Below are positions 12,158-23,925 of a DNA stretch of 64,000 bases, in pieces. Under the pieces are notes generated by a model. The model was not told the origin of the DNA, made no database searches, and was given only the letters and a program-made list of their open reading frames with translations. Where the stretch lies: the NCBI GenBank assembly GCA_009829735.1, contig CM020618.1:13498568-13562567 (forward strand), in the 5' to 3' direction. Source of the DNA: Pyropia yezoensis (Eukaryota; Rhodophyta; Bangiophyceae; Bangiales; Bangiaceae). Both the position numbers and the translations under genes were made by a program. The stretch's first letter is position 1; each line of letters opens with the position of its first letter.

Positions 12158-12774
12158 TCGCTCACGCCCCCGCTCCTGCTCAACCCCCCGGCAGGTTCTC
12201 AGCTGCTGCTGCCGCCAGCGGTGAACCGCTCGCCAGTGCAGGGGGGGCTGGGCCGAGCGCTTTCCGCCGCACCAGCGGCCGGGGGGGGCTGTTCTTCCCT
12301 GGCAACCGCCCGCTCCCCCCCCCCCCGGTTCCGATCCAGAAGGTCAACGTCTCCAAGGACAAGGATCTGAAGCTGACCGTCAGCGACCGTCGGCGCCTGC
12401 GCACGGGGGTGGCGTTTGCTATCAACCAGATTTTGCGGTCCACGGCGTCATTCTGTACCCACCCGGAGGACCGACAACGCGCGGCGGTGCTCTACCTGGA
12501 GGACCGCGTACCCCGGTTGGCTCTGTGTGAGTCGGCCTGGGGGGCATGTGCGGTTTTGTCACGCGGCTTGCGTCACCAGCGGATACAAGCACGGCGCAAG
12601 ACGGCGGGCAGTGGAGCGGTGGTGGCCGCCACCACCGCCGCTGCCCCCAGTGCAGCCGCAGCTGCGGCCGGGGCGGGTGATTGTGCTGCCGAGACGACGG
12701 GGGGTGGTGATGGCAACGATGCTATGAGTGCGCGAGGGCAGCAGCTGGCCTTTTTTAGCCAGCTGGAAAAGTAG
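11791..12774 (+). CDS. Spliced accessory protein of the transposon, unknown family
   Basis: The model joins 11791-11848 and 12008-12774. The intron (11849-12007, 159 bp) has a consensus GTAAGT donor and a pyrimidine-rich tract ending CTTCTCAG. Removing it keeps one frame and gives 274 residues starting MPPRRRTWSGS. The N-terminal half is Pro/Ala-rich and includes a polyproline run encoded by about 40 consecutive Cs (12114-12156). The middle (roughly residues 130-215) is the only globular-looking part, with DLKLTVSDRRRLRTGVAF, ILRSTASFCTHPEDRQ and LCESAWGACAVLSRGLR. The tail is Ala/Gly-rich. An AATAAA follows the stop directly. CACTA elements often encode a second DNA-binding protein (TnpA-like), so a role in transposition or silencing is likely by position, but I recognise no family. 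Confidence 0.6.
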
Positions 12775-13023
12775 AAAATAAACAGCCACGGTACAAGAGA
12801 ACAAAGAGGCACAGCACAAAAATATTACAGCGATTGCAAACAGCGCAGCCCTCCACGGGAGGTGTAAGCTGTGTGCTGAGTTCGCCCAGCTCACCTCTGA
12901 GGGCCATTGTGAGCCAATCAAACTGCCACCGATCGTGATTTGGTCGTGGTTCTGGCTCTGACCGACTGTCTCGGTATAGGGGATCAAAGATCGTGAATTT
13001 ATCGTGATTCTGTTCCCTTAGGG

Positions 13024-13376
13024 CACCATGGTGACGCGGGGAGCCGTCATCGCCGGCCGCCCCCTCCCGCCACCGCCGCGTGTGCGCGCAGGGTGCGCGG
13101 CGGCAGCGTCGGCCGATGCATCGACACCCGCCCCCCAGCCCCCCCGCCCCCTCCCCGCATTCCCCGCGCGATGGGTGCCTGCGCGCCAATGGCACGCACC
13201 CTGGCGGGCACCACCACACCCCTTGGCTTGGGCGGTGTGTCCATTGGCGGGTTCCCTCACCCCCGAGGAGCACAGCGGGCACCAAACGGGCACCCAGCCG
13301 TCACGCCCTGCCGGAACGTGATGTGTGTTCAAAGACGGCAGTGAAGGGGCGGCGGCCGCGGGCGGTTGAAGTGTGG
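13024..13376. other. GC-rich right spacer between transposon and inner TIR
   Basis: About 350 bp of GC-rich DNA lies between the transposon end and the inner right TIR. It holds only low-complexity frames. The outermost 15 bp (CACTTCAACCGCCCGC in inverted sense) match the left spacer near 5690. Confidence 0.5.
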
Positions 13377-14687
13377 GGAGGGGGAGAGGGCGGGGAGCGG
13401 CGGGGTTTGCATGCCACCGCCGGCCGCCACAAGGCGGCCACACCCACGCCTTGGGCGGCCGGCCGCACTATTTAACCACCGCCACTGGTCGCCCCCCCAC
13501 CGACTGACCACCCCATCCCACACACACAACAACACCGCCCTAACCTACACCGAATACAACCACACCACCACCACAACACTTTGCCACCACCACCCCACCA
13601 CCACCACTAACCACGCTCTGCCGCCCCAGCCACGTCGGTCGTCTTGTGTGACTTGGCGGCGGCGTGTGGGCGGGGCAGGCTGTCGTGCGACCTACTTACG
13701 TTGGTGGATGGTGGATGTGCGGGGTGGCATGAGCGGGAGGCCAGCCGAGGAGTGGCGGTAAGCGAGGCTGGCCGGGAGAGGGCAGTGTGGAGGCTGCCGA
13801 GGAAGCGGAGGACGGGCGTGGGGGGAGGGTCGAAGAGGTCAGCCGGGGGGCGGGTGGGAAGCGAGGCTGGCCGGGACGTGGGGCAGAAGAAGCTGCCAGG
13901 GGTTGTGGGGAGCGGGCAGATAAGACTGGCCAGGGCGGAGGACAAGAGGCCGGTCGGGGGGGTGCGGCTACGGGACCGCCGGGGGATGAGGTTTTGGGGA
14001 GGAGGGACGGGGTCCGGCGGGGGGGTGGAGGGTGGGCCATGAGGCCGGGCGGCCAGCCGGGGGAGCGATCCGAGAAGGAGGATGTCCTGTTCCGCTGTTG
14101 GAGTGTCCGAGGGGGTGGGAGTCGTGGTGTGGTGTTGTGTCGATGGCGTGTCCGAGGGCGTGGTGATGCTGGCGGTGCGGTTGCGGTGACGCGGCGCGGG
14201 CGGTGCTGTCGCGGCGATGGCGGTGACAAGGCGGCGGTCAAGCGGCACAGTGTGTGTGAGCAGAGCGAGGTCAAGGCGGACGGGCGGCGTGAGTCGGGCG
14301 GGCGGCGCGAGGCGGGCGAGTGGCACAAGGCGGACCGGCGGCACAAGGCGGGTGAGCGGCACACGGCGGGCGCGCGGCCCAAGTCACAAGGGACGTGCAC
14401 GAAGCGGGCTGGTCGACAAGAGACGCGTTTCTTTGTGTTTCGCGTGTGAGAAGTGTTGTCGTTGCGGTGGGGTGTGGGGCTCGTGTGTGTTTGCGTCGGG
14501 TGTTGTGTGGGAGCGTGAGTGTGCGTTGTTCTCGTTTGTTGAGGGAAGGTTGAGTGGGTGCGTCGATGTGTGTGAGTGTTGGGGGCTTGCAGTTGAGTGG
14601 GAGGGTGAGGTGGTCGGTGAGAGTGTGAGTGCGAGTGGATAATGACCATGGAATTTGGTCTTTATAATGGCAAGAGCACCTCTTCTC
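13377..14687 (-). repeat. Inner right terminal inverted repeat, 1.31 kb
   Basis: This is the inverted partner of 4087-5397, of equal length and nearly identical. The few differences seen include single substitutions that change TPDS to TPGS, GRTPA to GRAPA and PLTASS to PLAASS in a shared open frame. High identity implies recent duplication or ongoing gene conversion. Confidence 0.9.
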
Positions 14688-15518
14688 TTCCAAGACGTTT
14701 ACATCTCAGTGGCGTAACACCAGTTGCCTTTGTGACCTCCGTGTCGCCCAAGAAGTAGTGCGTGTGCGTTGTATTTCTGTACGTAATAATAGAATATTAT
14801 GCTTCTCGGGGTGAGGTACTCAAGCGTGAGCATCGCCGACCTGGCTCGTTTTGGTTGGGCGCGCGTCTCGTGTTCTTACCGTGCGGAGAGGGGCGTGGAT
14901 TGGCGTGTGCCGGAAGAGCTGCTGCTCCACTGCAGTGGCGACCTTACTTTGTGATCACTGCCACGGGGTTATGCCCTTAGGGTTGTGCTCGTTTTATTGA
15001 TGGGGACACTCAGCACAGGTTCTTGGCGGACGGGGTGTTGGTGGAAGACTGCCCCGTCGTTTAGGAAAAGTGTAAAGAGAACGAGCAATCGTTCACTGAA
15101 GTTCGACTTATCTACTACTAATGTTTTCTCAATGAAATTACAGCGTCCGTCTTTTCGGTGCTGTAGGTCGATGACGTGCACGGCACGCAAACTATTCATA
15201 CTATGATCATCTTCTAGTACATCTTGCGCCATTTCCTCAAAAGAACGAAGCATCCAGCTACCACGTGGCTGTTTTTTGCGCTCCGCGCCTTTTTCACGTC
15301 GGTGTTCATCGGTCCCTTCGCGCTCGCGATGCACTATCGAGAAAGAGGATCCAAAAGTACACCCCGTTCCCCGCACTCCGAGCAAAGGGCGCACATCTGG
15401 GGTCAACCCCAGATGTGATCAAAAGTATCTCGTAAAGCGTCCTACACGTGCATGAAATCAAGCGATTTGCAGTACATTTGAAAGCAGTTACAGTACGACC
15501 ACTCACTTCGCCGCCCCG

Positions 15519-15542
15519 CAGTTGTGCCGATCGGCACAACTG
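15519..15542. repeat. 24-bp perfect palindrome
   Basis: A perfect 24-bp palindrome is centred on GATC, with half-site CAGTTGTGCCGA. It is in the right outer arm and is not matched in the left arm. It could be a hairpin, a dimeric protein site, or chance. Confidence 0.7.
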
Positions 15543-16499
15543 AGGGGGTGTTACGCGTGAAGTGGTCCACACACGTGGTGACAGTCCCTGATTGGCGCAA
15601 ACTGCCCAGATCGTGAGTGTAAACACTTCAGGACTTTTGTTCGACACTCCGGTAGGCCACTTCTGTGGTCTGCCCCGAGGCAAGTTAGGGGTCGCACTGT
15701 ATACAGGTATTGATAGCACTGCTTACCGTTTCCAGGATATTTTCGCTGTACATTTTTCCCTGATTCACATGAACTCTGAAGCGTAGGCCAGCACGATAGT
15801 TAACAGCTGAGAGAGACGATTGAGCGCGGTGTCCGCTTTTTCACAAGCCATCAATTGTTTTTTCTCAAGCAAAATGGTGTCTTGCACACTCACTCTCCTC
15901 GTCTTCAGTAAATCGATGACTCACAAGAGCCAACCAAGTGCTGCGGCAAGCCGAAACTCAGCATGCCTTGCGCAGGGCTCGGCTCATATGATTTTGTAAA
16001 GTACGTGCGCTCGAATATTGCTGCGTGCGGACTTCTGTCCTCGGTGACAGAGACCTGAACGCAAAGATATTATTCGATAATCAAGCATTCTATTGACAAA
16101 CAACAGCCATCAGATGCTCGCTCGTCCTGCTTATTGTTTCTGAAAATGGTTAAATTACTGCGAGGATGTTTCATTCTGCTCGAACGGCCAAGCTATGCTT
16201 GAAACATGGCTTCTCACAAGCTCAGCTTGTTGCAATTCTCGCTTTGCAGTCGGTCCGAGAGTCCATTCTGATCGTGTCAGGGCCCGTCTGACAGAGTCAG
16301 TCGTCCGCCATCACAAACTGAGAGACCAGCGATAGAAGAGTATCTCAAATTGTTCCTCCAAACCGTTGGAACGTGCGTGACAATCAATTCCCCCAGAAAG
16401 AGAATTGGGAGACGAGCGATGGAAGGAAGTTGAGAGTAAATAGCTTCGGCAGAAGAAGCTCGCCGACCTCCATAGGCTAGACAATGTCAAAACTTAAAG

Positions 16500-17782
16500 G
16501 TCTATTCCATATAGCTAGTCACCTGAGATGACCCGACTTCTCGCCTCCCGCATGCCTCAGTACGTGCCGGGAGCGACCACTTTACATTTTTTATCGAGTA
16601 CAGTCCTCGTAGGCATGAGATACTACCGTTTTCTTGTATTTTCAGGGATGGTCTCATGCGCTCAAAAAGACATCACTCTGTTTGTAGCCAGGACAGCGGT
16701 GTGACTCTTTCGTAAAAATCAGCAACTCCTCCGTTTTTCTCACTTTTGAGCTTCTTCTACGCGGTGCATTGTGCTTTAGTGCTCTAGAGGTCCAGGACGA
16801 TCTTTTTCTCCCCTGTTCCACGCTATATTGCTTCCTCGCCGTTACAGAGAAGAACAGAGGTTGTTGTTCCTGATCGCCGATCGGACTTAAAAATCGGATA
16901 CGGGGGCTACCTTAGAAGTACAATGACATAAAAAACAAGTAGCTTGGACTGAACTATGTCAGGCTGAAGCGCCGCCAGACATGCCTCTTCCCTTCACCCC
17001 AACCCGTCACTGCTTGCACCACCGTTGCGACTGGCACTCTCCCCTACCACCTCCCTCCCCCCAACGCCGACGACGGAGTGGGTGAGGAGGAGGAGGAGGG
17101 TGAGGGAAGCGAGGAGTACGAGGGGGGCGAGAGCGAGGTGGAGGGAGAGAGTGCAGGGAGTGCGTTGGACGAGAGCGAGGCAGGGGAGGGAAGCGACTCG
17201 GGTAGTATGGATATGTGACCTGGGTACTGAGTGTGCGCGTTTTTTTTTTTTTTATGAGCAGGGGACAGCCTTCAGCCGGAGGAGCTGTCGGTGGACGTAA
17301 AATTGGTCCCCGGAAGGTCTCCGTACGAGGCGGGGGGGCTGTTGTCTTGGGGTCAAGGCAATGGTGACACACACTGCAATCGCCTACGCCTTGGCCGCGA
17401 CGACGGGATTATGATCGGCTGCGACTGTGTCCTCAGATGCGGCGGGATTACGAAGTTGGCGCAGCGCGCACTGTGTAAATTCTACTACGGTGAGGAATGG
17501 GTCAGCATGTAGCCCCCGTTCGTGCACACACAAAACCCGCCATTTTGGTCTTGATCGGCATTCGGGCAAGACGGGCACGTCCGGTCCGCCCCACATGGGC
17601 GGGAGGACCCTCCGTGCTGTTCAGGCGTGCACTCCGGCGCAAGAACACGGTTTCAGGTCCTGTCTTTTTTACCACAGGCCCGGAGCGCAATGCTGATCAG
17701 GCCCACCTAGTTTTAGCCGTAGCCGACCAGAAGCGCATGAATGAAAACTCTTTTCTCAAGTGACTAGCTATATGGAATAGAC
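16500..17782. mobile_element. Non-autonomous TIR DNA transposon, 1.28 kb
   Basis: The ends carry 23-bp perfect inverted repeats beginning GTCTATTCCATATAGC. The homologous stretch of the left arm lacks this segment, so it inserted after the palindrome formed. It encodes no recognisable transposase. A GC-rich internal part (16990-17700) holds coding-like fragments: an acidic Glu/Ser-rich stretch ending at the TGA at 17219 and a PHD-finger-like stretch (17291-17512). A clean target-site duplication was not seen. Confidence 0.7.
17291..17512 (+). pseudogene. PHD-finger-like gene fragment inside a TIR element
   Basis: This open stretch of about 73 codons ends at a TAG. It contains RDDGIMIGCDC followed by GGITKLAQRALCKFYYGEEW. 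PHD fingers typically read C-x-C ... DDG-x-MIGCD-x-C-x-x-W-x-H-G-x-C-V-G-I-T, so this looks like a decayed PHD finger with several zinc ligands gone. An acidic Glu/Ser/Gly-rich open stretch ends about 70 bp upstream. Together they suggest a captured host fragment, or the remnant of a transposon gene that carried a PHD finger. There is no clear start or promoter. Confidence 0.35.
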
Positions 17783-18500
17783 ATTTAGTTGCGTCGAAAC
17801 GCGAGGCTGCTGCAGTATTTCGCCAGATGCATAATTCAAACCCACCTGCCGCAGGACCCCTCTTTGAGCGTCTGAGAAGAAGTATGCATGCTGGCAATTG
17901 GTATTCGTCGCACATGAAACACTCGTTACAAGTCGGTTTCGAGTCGCTGCCATGTAAGAAGCTGAGACAGGCGCCAGACATCGGACCTCGCTTAAATCAT
18001 TGTCCCTCTTTCTGATTGTGGAGTGCTCTTTCCATCAGACTAATCAAAGACGTCGCAGTGCAACGTCGGGTCGTACTCTGTTCTCGAACAATCAAAGTTG
18101 ATCTACGGTCGCCCGGGAGACACGATAGTACACGGAAAGGACGGACACCCATGCTGGGCCACGCGCGACCAATTGGAAGATAAAAACGTTCCTCAGCCAA
18201 GTAAAGACCTGCCCCTATGGCATCATGCTTGAGTAGCAGTAGTTTCTGAAACGTTCCCCCTCAGGGCTGCTATTAAGCACACTGGCACTCCCACAGAAGC
18301 GCACCAGGCCTTTGTTCGACCGGAGCGCCCACTGATGGGCGTCGAGATCGTGCCACGATCTGCGCTCCACAACAAAGTTTTGTCTGCACCCCGGATCGTG
18401 ACGCATCTGGCGTTGGCGGCTTTCCGGGCCACTCTCGGCGAAAGTAATGTTTGGACACATTCAATTTATCAGGACTGCGCACAAGCAGAGGCGTTCGTGA

Positions 18501-21500
18501 GAGCAGGGGCAGTTCGATAGGTATTAATTACTCGCTCGGGTGAGTGAGCCGCCTTGAAAGCCAACCGTCGTGCGGTTCTTCGGAACTCTTCATCGGAGCT
18601 CCCCATCTGGCGAGCGCCACCAGTCAAAGGGCCGGCCGCCCCTCCGCCGCTCTCGCCGCCACTCACTACACCGTCCTGGGCGAAGCCTCACCGCGGCCGA
18701 CCGCCGGCGGGGTCTTCTCAAATTCTTTTTTGTGCCTATGTGCAGGTTCCACAGGCGCTTCCGACCGTGCCTATTCAGTGGGATCTTCGGCAGGACAAGT
18801 TACTTGGAACGCCCACGCGCTCCTCTTCCGACAGCATCCCTAGAGGCGGAACAAGAGTAGGACCGTCGACAAGAAGTCTTCGTCAAGGTGTGTCAACTGG
18901 TCCGCGGAAAAGAGAACTCGGGTGCGACAAATTTATAGGTTTCTATGATATTGTGCGTCATATGACCAACATCGATGGAATTGGAACAAGGTGATGTCAA
19001 GCAAATATGGCTGAAGTAAATCTATTCACGCGCACTTCTCAAGTGTAGTCATGGTACTTGTGCCATTCTTGTTCACGGGATGCGTATCTAAGACGCTAGC
19101 CGCCAAAAGTGTACGAGTGTCGGCCACCAGTACCGATACCCTCTTTTACTGGTCATTGGTGTGCCGAGTTTGAGCCTCGGAGGAGACTTGTGGAGCCAAC
19201 GTCACGTCTTGACGACTGAGCCCAGATGTGTCTTAGAAAACAAATGCGGGCAATGAGCTCTCACTTGAGTCGCATGCCGAGACATGCTCCGAGCGCCCGT
19301 TCAGCGAGCCTTTTGGGGTACAAGAATTTGCCCGGACACAATCAAGGAGAACGGAGATGCAGTCAAGCATTTCGTGTGGTCGGATATACAGCGTGCCTTT
19401 TTTTTTTGTGAACACGCCTTTGCCTCCCACACAAGGCATGCTCATCAATGGCATGTCAAGCAACCTGTTTTTGTCATCGAGGAGTTCATTGCCAAGACAT
19501 CCGCCCGCTCCGACACTGTTCAGGCCATACCAAGACACGCCCTCGCCAGTTCTGGTGGTGAGAAGGTGAGGGAAGGAAGACGCGGGGGGGAAGTGCTTGG
19601 CGGTGAGTACGTAAGTTTGAACGAGGGTCAAGGTAGATACTCTTAGCAGTTAGGACCCTGGCATGTTATGCGTAATGACGTGACACACTCGCCACGTACG
19701 GCACTCCGGCCCAGATCCGGTAAGCAACATGTGCCTATCCAGCCCTCTCTGTCAACATGGACCAGAGAATGCCTGGCCCGCCACGTTTGCCACATGAAGA
19801 AAATTACAGTGTATTGCTGAGTGCCCAATTTATTTGGCGGATCGGGACAAAAACACGATCAAACTGCAGGTGGCGAATGAATTTGTGTGCCTGTAACGGA
19901 GTCCATCAGGGAGCAGGAGAGCCCACAATGCATGTGGCAGGTCTCAAAGTCGACTATTCGCCCCATGAGTAGTACCTTTTGACAATTCTTGATCTGGGTT
20001 TCATCAAACCATTCATGAAGTCGATTACTGTTTCCAAATTGTGCAGTTGTATTCAAAATACTCCTTCTTTGAAAAGAAAAGGTGCGGGACGAAGTACTTC
20101 CTCTGAGTGCTTCCAGCGCTTATCGTTGTCGCTCCCTCAATCAGTGGCGGTGACAGCGCAATGTCACGACAGTAAGCCTTGCCGCACTAAATCGTGATGA
20201 CAAACCTACTGTGCATTCACTCACACACTCCTGAGCTTCTGTGCGGTTCGTCAGTACTCAATGTGCGGGAGGCGTACGCTTCTAGTGCATGGTTCTTTAG
20301 AGGCCTTGGAGCTAAGCTGGGATTAATTTATTGTATAACATGTATAGTCGATGCATAGGTTGTAGTGATACCATCCACGCTTTGACATGCTTCGATTTCT
20401 ATTGTCGAATTCTTCTCGAATGCAGGTTGAGATGTGCTCGCGAATGACACGAATTCGGACCCTAGCCTCTTTCTCGGATCTTTCGCAAGACTGCGATCGG
20501 TACACGCGACGGTTAGTGAGCTTGCCTTAATCGACGCGAGCAGATGAGAGTGTGCTCAGGTCCTCGCACTATGTGTCTCAACAGAAAGGGAATAAACGTT
20601 TTGATGCTCTGCGCACACGCGCGGCATTCATACTTCCCGCCCGCCTCTCCGTAGATTTTCGTGACTCCTCCGCCACGTCCGCAGTGGCAGCATCTGCTGC
20701 GATACGGCCGTCGGGCCTCATCTGTGCGGCGAACGAGTCCACCTATTGCAAACACCCATGTGGAGGACCACCGCTCGCCCACACTCAATTTCGATTCTCG
20801 CACCCGCTGCTTTCGAAACCTGGACTTTTCCACGCCTTGAGCCAGTGCGCAGTCCCGAGCGAGTCTAAAAATAGATATCGAACTCGGTGACTGAGGAAAA
20901 CTATCTCGATGTACTGCCAAAACGATTATTACCGTACTGTTGCGCATCGTAAGCTCAAGTAAGGGAAGTCGAAAGCGGTGTCTCAGACAGGCTCAAGCCC
21001 AGTCAAGTAACCTTCGGCATTCAGGGAAGCTAGCAGTCGCAGGCATTGCAGAAAAAACTGTGCGACTTCTTTAAACGTCAAAATCAAGAGTGTATCGTAT
21101 GTAAATATTGTTTCTCAGGCTCAGTCAACCCGTTCTTGCTCCGGCGCACAATCATACTCGTTTCAGGTAGGTCTAGCGCTTCAGAGATAGAAAAGAGCAT
21201 TATGGCCAACTGTGTCGTCTGAGATTCGTCGATGCTATTTTAAGAGGGAAAGATGCTTCAACGGAGTACTGCAGGCTATTGGTCTATGCTTGTTCATTTA
21301 CCTAGTGCTGTTCCGAAGACTGGCCAGACCAGGTTGCAAGGCACACCAGCTTGCAACCTGGGAAGCTAATCGGCATGGCCCTGGGATGTTTGAGTGCCTC
21401 ATTCGTGCGAGATATTCCTTGCACTCAGCCGGCCGGCCATCAGTGATGTGCCGGGTTTCCAGTTCCCGACAAGCACTCCTTCGATTTCCGGCTGCCCGGG

Positions 21501-23925
21501 GGAATGGTCTTGGTCCTCCCCCATTTCTGAAAAGAACGAGCAAGACCAACCCCCGTTCTTGATTTCCAATCGACAAGGAGCTGCCGTCGATCGATTTTAT
21601 CACTTCGAAGTGGATGCAATAATCTTGGGGGCCAGGTGTTGCTATCTAGTTCAGACATGTATAATACAGACCAGGGGTTGCCAAGCGTACTCAAAACAAG
21701 CGTATTACGCGCGTATTATTTCAGCGTACTACGCGTACGCTGTAAAAAATCCGAATGTGCTCGGTACGCGTACGCGCTAGCGAGCAAAATGTACGCTAAA
21801 GTATCATGCTCAAACGCACTTGTGCCAGGTACACTGTTGGCACGGCCATCGCTTAATTACCATCATTTCTTGGAAGGATATCAGCTGCATTGAGATTAAT
21901 TGGAATTCACGGCACTGCAGAAAACTGTGAGAGCCTTTGTTCTGACCATTTTGGCAAAACGTACGCCTGCGCTACGCTATTTGCGGCACTTTTGACAGTA
22001 CGCTTGCCAGATATCATGGAATAAAATACGGGAGGAAAGTACGTTCTATCAGGCGAGTTTAAAGAAGTCGCTTGCTCGCATTCGACGACACGCTGGTACG
22101 AGTTCGCTGATCTCTAAATTTACTTTACACTCGTACGCTTGATCAAAAGTGGTACGCTTGACAAGCGCTGATACAGACCACCACCCCACCTTAGTTGGCC
22201 TGAATCGATCACGTTTGTGGCAGATTTGAGTGTTTAAGGGGGCACCTATCTGCAAAGTGAGACAGATCGGTTGGGGTTTGCTGTTAAAGAGCGTGCTCTA
22301 AGCCAGGTCCAGCGCTCATGCACCGACGCACGCACCAAGGTGCGATGCGGCATACATGAATATCCACTCGCACCGCTCGCCTTTGGGAGGTCCTCTTGGC
22401 CAAAAAAAAGAAATCGCGTCAACCAACCTATCTGAAGCCATTTGATCACTTTACACAGTCAGGAGCTCCGACAAGGCGCTGGATTCGGAGGCATCGTGCC
22501 CGGCAGGTGACGACCGCTACTTAACTAAAAGTGTTTCCAACAACGTCTCAACGGACTCAATACAAACTCGCATGCACGTTCGCAGGTTTCAATAGTGCTC
22601 CCTCGTGGCTCCGAAACGTCTCTTGCCCGACCGCCCAGCCGGCGCAGTGGGTCTAACACCACGTCGTGATGTACATTCTTGCGTCCCCTCGAGAGCGCAT
22701 CGCTGTGATGAAGGGAAACGGAGTGTGCCGCGTGGCGATGATGGTCTCTGCACACCCTACGTGCCACCGCGCGCGCGCAAATCCAACGGCTTGGCACTAA
22801 ACATGCGCATGTCGCGGTGTTGGAATGAGCACGGACAGTGTTGACTGCCACAGTCGAGGTGTTCGGAACTGCAATTGAAAGCAGGTTTTGTGCCAGAAGA
22901 CACTGTTACAGCAATGGAATGTAAAACAGTGTTAAACAACGTATCGATGAGGCCGGCGGAAGATGTTTCGACTCGCACGTCTTGTGTTTCATAAAAAAAA
23001 ATGCAAATCGCTGTTGAGAATTTTTTTTTCCCTGGGGACGTCACTGAGAGCTACACTTTTTACATGAGGAGAACGACCATGACGAGCTCGTCATCATGGT
23101 CGAGAAAAGGCGACAAACAACTATTTCCTCAGCTTGTAGGCACGCCTGAGCACGTTTTATGCGGCGAAATCGGCCTTCACGGGCCTCAGGGGCCGCCGTG
23201 CACGGCCGCGCATCGCCGATTCAGGCCCAAATCGGCGTTAGTAAGCTACTTGGTTTTAGACCCTCTGCGCAGGGCTAGTGGGCGCGGCGGGAGCTCTACG
23301 ATGCGTGATGATACTTTTCTGGGAGGTGCTCCACAGGGGCCACCGTTTAACACCCACTGTGCTCACGAACTCTTGGCGCTCACGTTCCATTGAATGCTGA
23401 CGGTGTTCATATTCGTCATGATTTTCCACCATCTGTCTCAGCATGACATGTAATGTTCTGCAGAGCTGCGATTGGCTGCACCCGGCTCCGCCCCCACCGC
23501 TGCACCACCGTCACACATTAGGTGATGTGTCTATGGTAGGTGCGGGGTGTGGGACGCATCGTAACGCCTGGCGTCGCCCGTGGCATCGCCAGGTGCCGTG
23601 ACGGGAGTTGCGCCATTCTCTCCGCCGCCATCAGGCGGGCAGCCTCCCCCCCCTGCGTCGCGCGGTCGTCACGGTCTACAACAACACAAAAGCGGTACGC
23701 GCGGTACATACAGAGCGACGACTGGCCCGCCCACCAGTAAGCCCGCGTTGCCACCCGCTCACCGCGCTACCCCGGTGGCCTCCTCACCGCTGGCCGCCCG
23801 TGCGTCAAGCGATCACTCCCACCCACGGCGCCACTGCTGCGCTGTCCAAGTTGCGCGCTCCCCCGCCCCCTTCCCCCCCCCTGCGCCCCCCGCGGGGGCG
23901 CGCTCCGCCCAAGCTTGCCGCCGCC
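18501..23925. other. Repeat-derived intergenic DNA, no gene seen
   Basis: This is mostly near 50% GC, with a GC-rich island at about 18560-18720 and a second rise from 23460 onwards leading into the gene island. Frames are short and overlapping. A dispersed repeat copy lies at 21673-21935. No protein domain was recognised on either strand. Confidence 0.5.
21673..21935 (+). repeat. Dispersed repeat, copy 1 (rich in TACGCGTA)
   Basis: This copy aligns in the same orientation with 62548-62820. Shared landmarks are TGCCAAGCGTA at the start, ACGCGCGTA followed by TTTCAG, a CGTACGCG-rich part, and ATCAGCTGSATTGAG near the end. It contains several short self-complementary ACGCGT/TACGCGTA words. No coding capacity is seen. 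Confidence 0.65.

Larger units (their letters stand above)
7838..13023 (+). mobile_element. CACTA/Tnp2-like DNA transposon with CCCTA termini
   Basis: The left end at 7838 and the complement of the right end at 13023 share CCCTAWGGGAACAGAATCAC. They stay alignable for about 43 bp with around six differences, ending in TTGATCC. The 5.19-kb element holds two plus-strand genes, a large transposase (8466-11297) and a spliced accessory gene (11791-12774). The ends are not the classical CACTA motif. I could not find a clean target-site duplication: the flanks are GGGTGG on the left and CACCATGG on the right, which look more like weak continuation of the inverted repeat. The transposase frame is open throughout, so the element may be recently active. 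It sits near the centre of the larger palindrome. Confidence 0.75.
14688..18500. repeat. Outer, diverged right arm of the large inverted repeat
   Basis: This is the inverted, diverged counterpart of 1930-4086, in the same order moving outward. It is longer than the left arm because of a 1283-bp TIR element at 16500-17782, and a shorter extra piece of about 65 bp near 18400-18470. A good anchor is the pair ATCGTGGCACGATCTCGACG (left arm near 2060) and its complement near 18340-18365. No genes are recognised. Confidence 0.75.
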
